Assembly: GCA_015521265.1 (NCBI GenBank)
Contig: WAON01000245.1
Span: 1-6,506 of the forward strand
Source of the DNA: Desulfurococcales archaeon
GTDB taxonomy: Archaea; Thermoproteota; Thermoprotei_A; Sulfolobales; Desulfurococcaceae
DNA length: 6,506 nt
Reading direction: 5' to 3'
Position 1 is the first letter of the stretch; each line of letters begins with the position of its first letter. The notes below the pieces were generated by a model. That model saw only the letters and a program-made list of their open reading frames with translations. It was not told where the DNA came from and did no database searches. Below, piece by piece: positions 1 to 6,116 of the stretch. The translations under genes were made by a program, and so were the position numbers.

Positions 1-3000
1 TATGTATTGGACAGACGTATTTCCTCCTAATCTTATCATAGTATCCAATGTGTCCACACAGTTCACACACGTATATTGTGACCTTATCGCTTTTATCCAG
101 CATTTGTTCTTTAAGTAGTAGTGAAGCCCCATGTCCTACTAGGCAGTCCCTCTCCATCTCGCCAAACCTTAACCCGCCTTCCTTTGCTCTTCCCTCTGTT
201 GGTTGTCTTGTCAATATCTGCACGGGGCCTCTTGCACGGGCGTGTATCTTGTCTGCAACCATGTGGTGTAGTTTTTGATAGTAGACTATGCCTATGAATA
301 TTGGTGATTGTAATAATTCACCCGTCCTACCATCGTACATAGCTTCTAAGCCGCTCATAGGGTATCCATGCTTTTTCAGTGTTATTAGTAGGTTCTCTAC
401 AGGTTCCTTGTAGAATGGTGTTGCATCGATCATCCTGCCCTCGAGTGCGGCTACTTTACCCGCAATGCTCTCGATGAGTTGTCCAACAGTCATTCTTGAT
501 GGGAAAGCGTGGGGGTTGATTATTAAGTCGGGTACTATTCCTTCTTCGGTGAAGGGCATATCTTCTTGTCTAACTAGTAGTCCTAGTACACCCTTCTGTC
601 CATGTCTTGAAGCAAACTTGTCTCCAAGCTCTGGAATCCTTAAGTCCCTAACCCTTACCTTGACAAGCTTATTACCTTCATTATCAGTCGTAATCATTAC
701 CGTGTCTACAATACCTTTTTCACCATGTCTCGTTACAACGCTTGCATCCTGTCGCTGGAATCCTCCTCCAACAGTGTATTCTTCTACAACCATGAATCTC
801 GGTGGGCTTATCTTCCCGATAAGTACGTCTCCACCCTTAACCTGCGTCTCTGGAGACACGATGCCGTCATCGTCTAGTTTCTCATAGGCTTTAGGTCCAC
901 GGTACCCCCTTACATTGCTCTGTGGAATAGTTATCTTATCCTCTTGCCCACCGGGGTATCTGTACTCTGTAGTCGAGTATAGGCGGAAGAAAGTACTCCT
1001 AGCAAGTCCTCGGTCGACACTGCTCTTATTCATTATTAGTGCGTCTTCGATATTGTATCCGGTGAAGCTCATTACTGCTACAACCATGTTCTGCCCTGCA
1101 GGCCTCTCATTATATCCTATAACATCCATAGCCCTCGTTTGTACTAGTGGTTTCTGCGGATAGTGTAGTAGGTGTCCACGGGTATCCATTCTGCGCTGGA
1201 AGTTAGCGGAGTATAGTCCTAGGCTTTGCTTAGCCATAGCGGCTTCATAGGTGTTACGTGGAGACTGGTTATGTTCGGCGTAGGGGATTAGTGATGCGGT
1301 TATACCCATTATCGCGGGCGGCCATATTTCTAGATGAGTGTGCTCCGGTGTTATCTGTGCTGGGTCTAGGGCTATGTATGCATTCTCCTCCTCGTCGGCG
1401 TCTAGGTATTCTATAATACCGTGATCTACTAGGTCTTCGAAGCTCCACTCGCCATTTTTCAATTTCCTAATGTGCTCGGGTTTAAGCTTCAACTTGCTGT
1501 TCTCAACGATTAGTAGGGGCCTCCTTATCCTCCCTGCATCAGTGTTGACGTAGACTTCGTTGATGTATTCGTCCCGGATATATGCTACATTGACTTCTTT
1601 ACTGATCCTTCCCTGTCTTCTAAGCCTCCTAATATCATGTGCGAGTTTTTCACCGTTAGGATGATAGCCTATGAGTCTACCGTTTAAGTAGACTCTAGTC
1701 CAAGATAGTATTTCTTCAGGTATTTCTTCTCCGGCTAGTTGCTTCTTCTTTATATCCTCAATTATCTTCTTCAACGATTTAACGCCGAGCCGGTATAGCA
1801 TTGGTTCAACTTCTCTCTCGGAAACACCAACGCTTACATAAGCCATTAATGCTAGGTTCTTCACTAAACCGATATTTGCACCCTCAGGTGTCTCGAAGGG
1901 ACACATCCTACCCCATTGTGTTGGGTGGAGCTCGCGGGCTTCGAAGTGCGGCTGGTTTCTAGCTAGTGGTGATACTACTCTTCTAAGGTGGCTATAGGAG
2001 CTCATCAAGTTAGTTCTATCGAGTAACTGGCTTACACCGGTTTTACCGCCGGGCCAGTTACCAGTAGCCATTGCGTGCAGTATTCTATCGGTAAGCATTC
2101 CGGGCTTGATCACTATTCTCAGATCAGGCCTCCTATACTTTGCATAGTTACGCTCAATAGCCGTCTTAATCTCTTTCTTGAAATAGTTTACGAAGAAATG
2201 CCTGATAAGCTGTGCTAGGAGGTCCCCGGCTAGCTTAAGCCTCTTATTCCTATAATGATCTTTATCGTCGGGAGTCCTTCTCCCAACAACTAGTTCTAGG
2301 AGTTTATTAACCATCTGCCCTATAAAGAATGCTTTCTTTAACCGGGTTTCGGGCTTCGGATCAGTCCCTATGTGTGGTAGTAGGTATTCGTCAAGTGCTC
2401 TCTCAGCCCTCCTTATACGTTCATCTCTAGGCCTCCCAATAGCTATTCTAGAACCAATATAGTCTAACGCGTTTAGCCTAGTCTGCTCCCTCATCCTCCT
2501 CTCGATCCTTCTCTTTTCTTCAGGCGTCGCATCCTCGGGTATTGGTTCGAAGGCAAAGATTGGTTGTACATAAGTTATTGTTGGTAAGAGGTAGTTCTGT
2601 ATTTGTGGATCAAAGCTTATAGCGTACGAGATTTCCAGTGGTGTTGTTAATCCGAGCGCAGCCATTAGGATTGCAACAGGTATTCTGTGACCGTGGAAGT
2701 TCGCGTATATTATTCCATCCTTTCTCCGCTCTATTATTAACTGGCTCCTACGGCCTTTAGCAACGCTAATAACCTTTGCTAAATGGGTAGCTGAGGATCC
2801 TTCGCTAGCTTTATCGACTAATATATTATTGCTTGCAAGGTCTTCTTGTGCGATTAATACTTTTTCACTACCATTAATTATGAAGTATCCTCCGGGATCC
2901 TTGGGGTCTTCCCCTATTTCGACTAGTTCTCTACTGGTCATCCTGCTGAGTGGATCTAGATCGGATTTAAGCATAACCGGTAGATCCATTAACTTAATAA

Positions 3001-3385
3001 TTGTTGGTTGCTGAATTATGTTACCATAGGGATCCTTTATTGAAATCTTGATCTCGATTGGTGCAGCATATGTAAGGTTTCTAAGCCTACTCTCCATAGG
3101 TGTGATTTCTTTATCGTATCCTTCAATAACCCGGACAACAGGTTTCCCAGCCTTAAAATATCTTCCATCCTCGAATTTCTCGAGTTCAGCTTTACCAATG
3201 TTTGCTATCGGTATCTCCCTATTCTCCTCTAATATCTCGTTTAATAACTCGTTTACGAACCTGTTATAGCTGTCTAGGTGTTGTCGAACCAGTCCTTTTT
3301 CCTCGAAGAACTTCTTCATTATCAGCCATCGATCATCGACGGATGGGAATTCATCGTATGAAACAGTTACTGATTTCCGCGTCAA
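1..3385 (-). CDS. rpoB: DNA-directed RNA polymerase subunit B (RpoB), 3' end outside window
   Basis: This is the second-largest subunit of the archaeal RNA polymerase, which forms one side of the active-site cleft. The reading frame is open for 1128 codons from a TTG at 3385 to the left edge, with no frameshift and no intein. The N-terminus (MTRKSVTVSY, then DRW and EEKGLVRQHLDSYN near residues 20-40) is typical of crenarchaeal RpoB. Conserved blocks appear in order: HPTQWGRMCPFETPEG from residue 487, SFTGYNIEDA (E780, D781 at the nucleotide/metal region) from 773, and GDKFASRHGQKG (K923, H928, K931) from 921. A C-terminal zinc site has Cys1107, Cys1110, Cys1125 and His1128. The usual subunit ends a few dozen residues later, so only a short tail is missing. 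TTG was chosen because a TAA lies 8 codons upstream in frame, the next Met is inside the conserved N-terminus, and a Shine-Dalgarno sequence fits. It is undivided, unlike the B'/B'' pair of many euryarchaea. Cotranscription with rpoH is expected. The family call is near certain; the exact start is likely. Confidence 0.97.
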   Translation of the reverse strand, partial: MTRKSVTVSYDEFPSVDDRWLIMKKFFEEKGLVRQHLDSYNRFVNELLNEILEENREIPIANIGKAELEKFEDGRYFKAGKPVVRVIEGYDKEITPMESRLRNLTYAAPIEIKISIKDPYGNIIQQPTIIKLMDLPVMLKSDLDPLSRMTSRELVEIGEDPKDPGGYFIINGSEKVLIAQEDLASNNILVDKASEGSSATHLAKVISVAKGRRSQLIIERRKDGIIYANFHGHRIPVAILMAALGLTTPLEISYAISFDPQIQNYLLPTITYVQPIFAFEPIPEDATPEEKRRIERRMREQTRLNALDYIGSRIAIGRPRDERIRRAERALDEYLLPHIGTDPKPETRLKKAFFIGQMVNKLLELVVGRRTPDDKDHYRNKRLKLAGDLLAQLIRHFFVNYFKKEIKTAIERNYAKYRRPDLRIVIKPGMLTDRILHAMATGNWPGGKTGVSQLLDRTNLMSSYSHLRRVVSPLARNQPHFEARELHPTQWGRMCPFETPEGANIGLVKNLALMAYVSVGVSEREVEPMLYRLGVKSLKKIIEDIKKKQLAGEEIPEEILSWTRVYLNGRLIGYHPNGEKLAHDIRRLRRQGRISKEVNVAYIRDEYINEVYVNTDAGRIRRPLLIVENSKLKLKPEHIRKLKNGEWSFEDLVDHGIIEYLDADEEENAYIALDPAQITPEHTHLEIWPPAIMGITASLIPYAEHNQSPRNTYEAAMAKQSLGLYSANFQRRMDTRGHLLHYPQKPLVQTRAMDVIGYNERPAGQNMVVAVMSFTGYNIEDALIMNKSSVDRGLARSTFFRLYSTTEYRYPGGQEDKITIPQSNVRGYRGPKAYEKLDDDGIVSPETQVKGGDVLIGKISPPRFMVVEEYTVGGGFQRQDASVVTRHGEKGIVDTVMITTDNEGNKLVKVRVRDLRIPELGDKFASRHGQKGVLGLLVRQEDMPFTEEGIVPDLIINPHAFPSRMTVGQLIESIAGKVAALEGRMIDATPFYKEPVENLLITLKKHGYPMSGLEAMYDGRTGELLQSPIFIGIVYYQKLHHMVADKIHARARGPVQILTRQPTEGRAKEGGLRFGEMERDCLVGHGASLLLKEQMLDKSDKVTIYVCELCGHIGYYDKIRRKYVCPIH

Positions 3386-3390
3386 TAGGA

Positions 3391-3669
3391 TTAAACACCC
3401 CTCTTCTTAGGCTGGAGCGTGTCTACTACTACATACCTATACGCTACTGACTCTCCCGCCGTGGGGCTTTTACGGATAATCCTAATAATATCCCCTGGCT
3501 TAGCTTTAAGGGCTTTAACAACGGGGTCGTCAATAGTTATCCATGGAAGCTGTGCAGGCTTTATTCCCAGCTGTTTCAAAAGCTGTACGGCTTCTTGAGG
3601 AGTAAGTTTTTCATGTTTAGGGACGAGTTCGTGTTCTAAAATATTTATATGATGGGTTTTTTGAGGCAT
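3391..3669 (-). CDS. rpoH: DNA-directed RNA polymerase subunit H (RpoH / Rpb5 C-terminal type)
   Basis: This is the small archaeal RNA polymerase subunit that corresponds to the C-terminal assembly domain of eukaryotic Rpb5 and sits at the jaw near downstream DNA. The 92-residue product carries the family signature: HELVPKHE near residues 13-20, then LLKQLGIKPAQLPWI, DDPVVKALKAKPGDIIRI, and the near-invariant RKSPTAGESVAYRYVV. The family is usually about 75-85 residues, so this one has a slightly long N-terminus and a short basic tail (QPKKRGV). I chose the ATG at 3669. Earlier in-frame starts (TTG 3699, ATG 3687, TTG 3681) add residues (MVLCMGLRIS) that do not look like the family, and a weak GGGGTTGAG precedes the chosen ATG by about 7 nt. 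A TATA-like box at 3721-3728 would place transcription start near 3698, so the ATG at 3687 cannot be fully excluded. The stop codon is 5 nt from the rpoB start. rpoH-rpoB is a standard archaeal order. Confidence 0.95.
   Translation of the reverse strand: MPQKTHHINILEHELVPKHEKLTPQEAVQLLKQLGIKPAQLPWITIDDPVVKALKAKPGDIIRIIRKSPTAGESVAYRYVVVDTLQPKKRGV
3396..3403 (-). promoter_or_regulatory. Ribosome binding site of rpoB, inside the rpoH 3' end
   Basis: On the minus strand GAGGGGTG lies within the last codons of rpoH, about 10 nt before the TTG at 3385. It supports the TTG start and reinitiation or coupled translation from rpoH. Confidence 0.6.
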
Positions 3670-3720
3670 GCTAATTCTCAACCCCATACATAATACCAAC
3701 TATCAACCACTAAAACCATG

Positions 3721-3728
3721 ATATATGT
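3721..3728 (-). promoter_or_regulatory. Candidate TATA box for rpoH-rpoB
   Basis: The minus strand reads ACATATAT here. Centre-to-start spacing of about 26 nt puts transcription start near 3698, giving a leader of about 30 nt before the rpoH ATG at 3669. A second AT-rich candidate, GGTTTAAGAG on the minus strand near 3752-3761, is also possible. This is pattern-based only. Confidence 0.35.
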
Positions 3729-3800
3729 CTAAAACCACAATCCTTGTAGAGGCTCTTAAACCTATCGCTGCATGAACAATATGGAGCAGGGAAGAAGTTG

Positions 3801-3875
<75 letters not shown>

Positions 3876-3900
3876 ATACCATGCTTCTAACTCCAGTCTA

Positions 3901-3910
3901 TCATATTTTA
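3901..3910 (-). promoter_or_regulatory. Candidate TATA box of tRNA-Ala
   Basis: The minus strand reads TAAAATATGA, centred about 30 nt upstream of the first tRNA base (3875). This is close to the usual archaeal TATA spacing of about 26 nt. It lies within the AT-rich part of the gap before cdc6. Confidence 0.5.
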
Positions 3911-3983
3911 TTTGGACTAATAAGCTTTACAATCTACGCCTATAGATGGGCAGTGTTTTCCTTAGGGGTTGATGAGCGCTTAG

Positions 3984-3992
3984 TATTTTATT
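3984..3992 (+). promoter_or_regulatory. Candidate TATA box of cdc6
   Basis: TATTTTATT is centred near 3988. Transcription would then start near 4014, inside the ORB, leaving a leader of about 45 nt that contains the Shine-Dalgarno sequence. This arrangement would let initiator bound at the ORB block its own promoter, which is inference. Confidence 0.4.
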
Positions 3993-4009
3993 CCTAGCAT
4001 TATGCTATT

Positions 4010-4029
4010 CTTCCAGTGGAAGTAGTGGG
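4010..4029 (+). promoter_or_regulatory. Origin recognition box (ORB / mini-ORB), Orc1/Cdc6 binding site
   Basis: The sequence CTTCCAGTGGAAG (4010-4022) is a perfect 6-bp inverted repeat around a single G. It contains TTCCAGTGGAA, the dyad core of the archaeal ORB. A short G run (4027-4029) follows at the spacing expected for the ORB G-string, which makes the site directional. Position five of the spacer and the last G differ from the consensus as I recall it. It lies 28 nt upstream of the chosen cdc6 start, so it may serve in origin recognition, autoregulation, or both. Confidence 0.7.
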
Positions 4030-4046
4030 TATTCCTATGGTTTTCC

Positions 4047-4052
4047 AGGTGA
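4047..4052 (+). promoter_or_regulatory. Ribosome binding site that fixes the cdc6 start
   Basis: AGGTGA, complementary to the 3' end of archaeal 16S rRNA, lies 5 nt before the ATG at 4058. It decides for that start over the upstream in-frame starts at 4016, 4037 and 4052, the last of which overlaps the motif itself. Confidence 0.75.
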
Positions 4053-4057
4053 TGATT

Positions 4058-5239
4058 ATGGTAGAGGATATAATTGACGAGATAATACAGTCGAGGCTGA
4101 AGAAGCGGAGCCGAATATTTAAGTCTAAGGAAATACTGCATCCCGACTATATACCGGAAACACTGCCTCACCGGGAGAACGAGATCAGGAAGCTTGCCGA
4201 GATAATAGTTGTTGCTTTAAGGGGTGAAAGGCCCAGTAACGTGTTAATCTATGGTTTAACCGGTACTGGTAAAACAGCAGTAGCTAAATACGTTACGAAG
4301 AAAATAGCCGAGAAAGCATCAATGCTTAACGCTAAATTCCTATATGCCTACGTTAATACTAGGAAGACTGATACAACTTATAGAGTCCTAGCATCAATAG
4401 CTAGAACCACCGGGTTAAGAATACCTCCAACCGGAATAGCGATCTCAGAAGTTTATCGGAGATATATACAAGCCCTGGATAAATGGGGTGGTTTACACGT
4501 AGTCGTCCTAGACGAGATCGACTACTATGTTAGGAAAGGAGGGGACGACCTCCTATACAAGCTTGTAAGGATAAATGAAGACCTCGAGAAAGCACGCGTA
4601 GCGATTATAGGGATCACTAATGATATAAACTTCGTGGAAAACCTCGATCCAAGGGTTAAAAGCAGCCTCGGAGAAGAAGAAATAGTATTCCCGCCCTACA
4701 ATGCCGAGCAGCTACGAGACATTTTAAAGCAGAGAGCGGAAAAAGCCTTCGTTGAAGGAGTGATCAGCGACGATGTCATAGCCTACTGTGCAGGCTTAGC
4801 AGCGAGAGAACACGGTGATGCGAGGAGAGCACTCGACCTATTAAGAATCGCTGGTGAAATAGCTGAGCGGGAGGGTGCTTCAAAGATCACAGTAGAACAT
4901 GTAAAGAAAGCATCTATCGAGTTAGAGCTTGGGAGAATATATCAGGCCGTAACAACCCTACCCCTCCACGCAAAACTAGTATTGAGGGCTGTAATCGACC
5001 TAGTGAAGAAGAAGGGGTCTGGAACAACTGGTGAAGTATACTCATGGTATGTTAAGACAGCGGAAAACTACGGTTACGAACCCTTAACACAGAGAAGGAT
5101 CAGCGAGATACTAACAGAACTAGACATGATCGGATTAATAAACGCGGTTGTAGTAAGTAGGGGGAGATATGGTAAAACAAAGATAGTTAAAATTCCTGCA
5201 GAAATGATCGAGGTATTAGATAGTGCAGTATCGATCTAG
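4058..5239 (+). CDS. cdc6: Orc1/Cdc6-type replication initiator, AAA+ ATPase
   Basis: This protein binds ORB sites at the origin and recruits the MCM helicase. The product has 393 residues, normal for archaeal Orc1/Cdc6 (about 380-420). Seen in order: an N-terminal lead with RIFKSKEILHPDYIPE; a PHRENEI box near 37-43; Walker A GLTGTGKT at 66-73 (K72, T73); Walker B VVVLDEID ending at 155 (D152, E153); sensor 1 GITND with N188; and sensor 2 GDARRAL with R256/R257. The C-terminal winged-helix domain covers roughly 290-385, with basic stretches KKKGSG and RGRYGKTK suited to DNA contact. All catalytic residues are present. The N-terminus and the PHREN...RGERPSN...IYGLTGTGKT run most resemble the Cdc6-1 group from memory; the paralog assignment is less sure than the family. 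The ORB 28 nt upstream fits this. The gene overlaps the next one by 17 nt. Confidence 0.96.
   Translation: MVEDIIDEIIQSRLKKRSRIFKSKEILHPDYIPETLPHRENEIRKLAEIIVVALRGERPSNVLIYGLTGTGKTAVAKYVTKKIAEKASMLNAKFLYAYVNTRKTDTTYRVLASIARTTGLRIPPTGIAISEVYRRYIQALDKWGGLHVVVLDEIDYYVRKGGDDLLYKLVRINEDLEKARVAIIGITNDINFVENLDPRVKSSLGEEEIVFPPYNAEQLRDILKQRAEKAFVEGVISDDVIAYCAGLAAREHGDARRALDLLRIAGEIAEREGASKITVEHVKKASIELELGRIYQAVTTLPLHAKLVLRAVIDLVKKKGSGTTGEVYSWYVKTAENYGYEPLTQRRISEILTELDMIGLINAVVVSRGRYGKTKIVKIPAEMIEVLDSAVSI
5210..5214 (+). promoter_or_regulatory. Ribosome binding site of the DUF99 gene, inside cdc6
   Basis: GAGGT lies 8 nt before the GTG at 5223, within the last codons of cdc6. It supports the GTG start and coupled translation. 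Confidence 0.6.
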
Positions 5240-5810
5240 CCCAAACCCCGTCTTCGGAGTAGATGATGGATATTTCCCTTCAAGCTATAAATCCGGCAAG
5301 GGCAAAACCCTGCTCGTTGGTGTTTTAACCAGGGAGAAGTATATTATCCAAAAAATACTAATTAAGAAAATACCCATAGACTCAAGACAAACAACGCCGA
5401 CAATCATAGAATTTCTCCGAAATACTAAGCCAGAACTAGTACTGCTTGACGGTATAACCTATGCAGGCTTCGATGTAGTAGAACCCAACGTAATCTATAG
5501 TGAAACACACGTACCAATAACCATAATACAGCAGTACCCATTAAACCTTGAAAGAATAAGGAAAGCCCTCCAAAAACATTTCCCAGACTATAAAGAGCGT
5601 TACAGGATCATAGAGGAGACATATAGTAAAATGATATACTTAGAAACACCTTGGAAAAAAATACAGGTATACATGTATCCCCAGGGAATCATCGATGTTA
5701 AACTATTAAGAGAATTAATGATCTATAGCCCAATACCAGAACCCCTAAGACTAGCCCATATAATAGCAAGCAGCCTTTCTAGGACAATGTATTCCAAAGG
5801 ATTACTCTAA
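5223..5810 (+). CDS. DUF99 / UPF0215 family protein, endonuclease V-like fold
   Basis: This 195-residue protein has the archaeal DUF99 (UPF0215) pattern. FGVDDGYF at 11-18 (D14, D15) begins the first strand, GKTLLVGVL at 27-35 follows, then ELVLLDGITYAGFDVV at 71-86 (D76, G77) and PEPLRLAHIIASSL near 172-185. The length is usual for the family. DUF99 is believed to share the RNase H-like fold of endonuclease V, and the acidic residues sit where metal ligands would be expected. No substrate is established to my knowledge, so a nuclease or repair role is inference. The GTG start at 5223 is backed by GAGGT 8 nt upstream, and no better start exists before the conserved GVDDG. The start overlaps the cdc6 end by 17 nt in another frame, which suggests coupling and perhaps a link to replication or base-deamination repair. 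There is no signal peptide or membrane segment, so it is cytoplasmic. Confidence 0.88.
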   Translation: MQYRSSPNPVFGVDDGYFPSSYKSGKGKTLLVGVLTREKYIIQKILIKKIPIDSRQTTPTIIEFLRNTKPELVLLDGITYAGFDVVEPNVIYSETHVPITIIQQYPLNLERIRKALQKHFPDYKERYRIIEETYSKMIYLETPWKKIQVYMYPQGIIDVKLLRELMIYSPIPEPLRLAHIIASSLSRTMYSKGLL

Positions 5811-5813
5811 AGG

Positions 5814-5820
5814 AAAAATT
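5814..5820 (-). terminator. Oligo-T tract downstream of tRNA-Lys
   Basis: The minus strand reads AATTTTT about 6 nt past the tRNA-Lys 3' end. Archaeal polymerase can terminate on T runs without a hairpin. The tract also lies just after the stop of the convergent DUF99 gene. Confidence 0.4.
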
Positions 5821-5823
5821 ATA

Positions 5824-5899
<76 letters not shown>

Positions 5900-5922
5900 A
5901 ACCACTCCAGACAATAACTACT

Positions 5923-5930
5923 GTTATACC
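5923..5930 (-). promoter_or_regulatory. TATA box of tRNA-Lys
   Basis: The minus strand reads GGTATAAC, centred about 27 nt upstream of the first tRNA base at 5899, the expected archaeal spacing. Confidence 0.55.
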
Positions 5931-5968
5931 ACAATAACAAGACCATTAATAAAGCTAATCTCAACCAA

Positions 5969-5981
5969 TAATAAATAAAAA
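5969..5981 (+). promoter_or_regulatory. AT-rich TATA-like tract before the tRNA 5' half
   Basis: The tract ATAATAAATAAAA lies about 43 nt upstream of 6018 and would start a transcript near 6001 with a short leader. A second candidate, CATAAAATT at 5994-6002, is only about 20 nt upstream of the tRNA-like start. Either suggests that the fragment at 6018 may be transcribed. The rest of 5900-6017 shows nothing else I can name. Confidence 0.3.
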
Positions 5982-6017
5982 CCCCTACTAATCCATAAAA
6001 TTACACCAGAGCAGCAT

Positions 6018-6050
6018 AGCCGGGTCGTCTAGCGGCCAAGGATGCGGGGC
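6018..6050 (+). tRNA. 5' half of a tRNA, most like tRNA-Gln (nucleotides 1-32 only)
   Basis: Positions 6018-6050 read as a clean tRNA 5' half. The acceptor 5' strand AGCCGGG is followed by T8 and C9, D stem GTCT/GGAT, D loop AGCGGCCAA with A14, a GG pair and A21, then G26, anticodon-stem strand CGGGG and C32. The register starting with A1 is the one that gives T8 and A14 and a pairing D stem. Archaeal tRNA-Gln typically begins with A, while tRNA-Glu, which has a similar D arm, begins with G and would need one more base. The next base is A instead of the invariant U33, and no anticodon, T arm or acceptor 3' strand follows within 456 nt. It could be a trans-spliced half, the exon before an unusual intron, or a gene cut by an integrated element. 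The preserved hallmarks argue against long decay. Confidence 0.75.
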
Positions 6051-6074
6051 AGATGGGGGTCCTCCGTCTACCCC
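6046..6074 (+). other. GC-rich hairpin directly after the tRNA 5' half
   Basis: AGATGGGG (6051-6058) pairs with CTCCGTCT (6062-6069) over 8 bp with two G-U pairs and a 3-nt loop. After a C-A mismatch (6050/6070) the stem continues as GGGG (6046-6049) with CCCC (6071-6074). It therefore uses the 5' strand of the tRNA anticodon stem. It does not show the 3-nt bulges of a bulge-helix-bulge splicing motif on its own. A short T run follows at 6075-6077. Confidence 0.6.
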
Positions 6075-6081
6075 TTTCCAG

Positions 6082-6089
6082 TTTTTAAG
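6082..6089 (+). promoter_or_regulatory. Candidate TATA box for the right-end gene
   Basis: TTTTTAAG is centred about 31 nt before the ATG at 6117, so the transcript would start only about 5 nt upstream of the start codon. No Shine-Dalgarno sequence is seen, which fits leaderless translation, common in crenarchaea. The same T run could also act as a terminator for the tRNA half. Confidence 0.4.
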
Positions 6090-6116
6090 TTAAGCTACTA
6101 TTTCAATAGATGAACA

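Larger units (their letters stand above)
3876..4057. other. Intergenic region between tRNA-Ala and cdc6, candidate replication origin
   Basis: This 182-nt gap has no gene. It holds the tRNA-Ala promoter, an AT-rich stretch at about 3899-3935 that could serve as an unwinding element, a TATA-like box at 3984-3992 and one good ORB at 4010-4029. In archaea the origin is often next to the orc1/cdc6 gene, which is the main argument. Against it, I could find only one convincing ORB, while well-studied origins have two or more, and the region is short. A degenerate second site, with CAGTG at 3951-3955 and AGGGG at 3964-3968, has the wrong internal spacing. Confidence 0.4.

Noticed and set aside
2225..2232. 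CCCGGCTA, which could be the 3' end of the tRNA-Gln-like gene
   Set aside because: It lies inside rpoB and has no T arm before it; the match is by chance.
2633..2643. TTTCCAGTGGT as a second ORB
   Set aside because: It is in rpoB coding sequence, lacks the second arm of the dyad and the G run.
48..3450. Several plus-strand open frames of 60-140 codons opposite rpoB and the end of rpoH
   Set aside because: They are antisense shadows of a continuous, highly conserved RpoB/RpoH frame and have low-complexity Ser/Leu/Pro products with no family features.
4050..4100. GTGATGA with a later CTGA as a C/D box guide RNA
   Set aside because: GTGATGA is the cdc6 Shine-Dalgarno region and the CTGA is in coding sequence; no internal boxes are seen.
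3980..4171. Minus-strand 63-codon frame across the cdc6 promoter and start
   Set aside because: It overlaps the ORB and the conserved N-terminus of Cdc6 and has no family likeness or ribosome binding site.
5900..6017. A permuted tRNA with the 3' half upstream of 6018
   Set aside because: Permuted tRNAs are known in Thermofilum, but no T arm or acceptor 3' strand is present in this gap.
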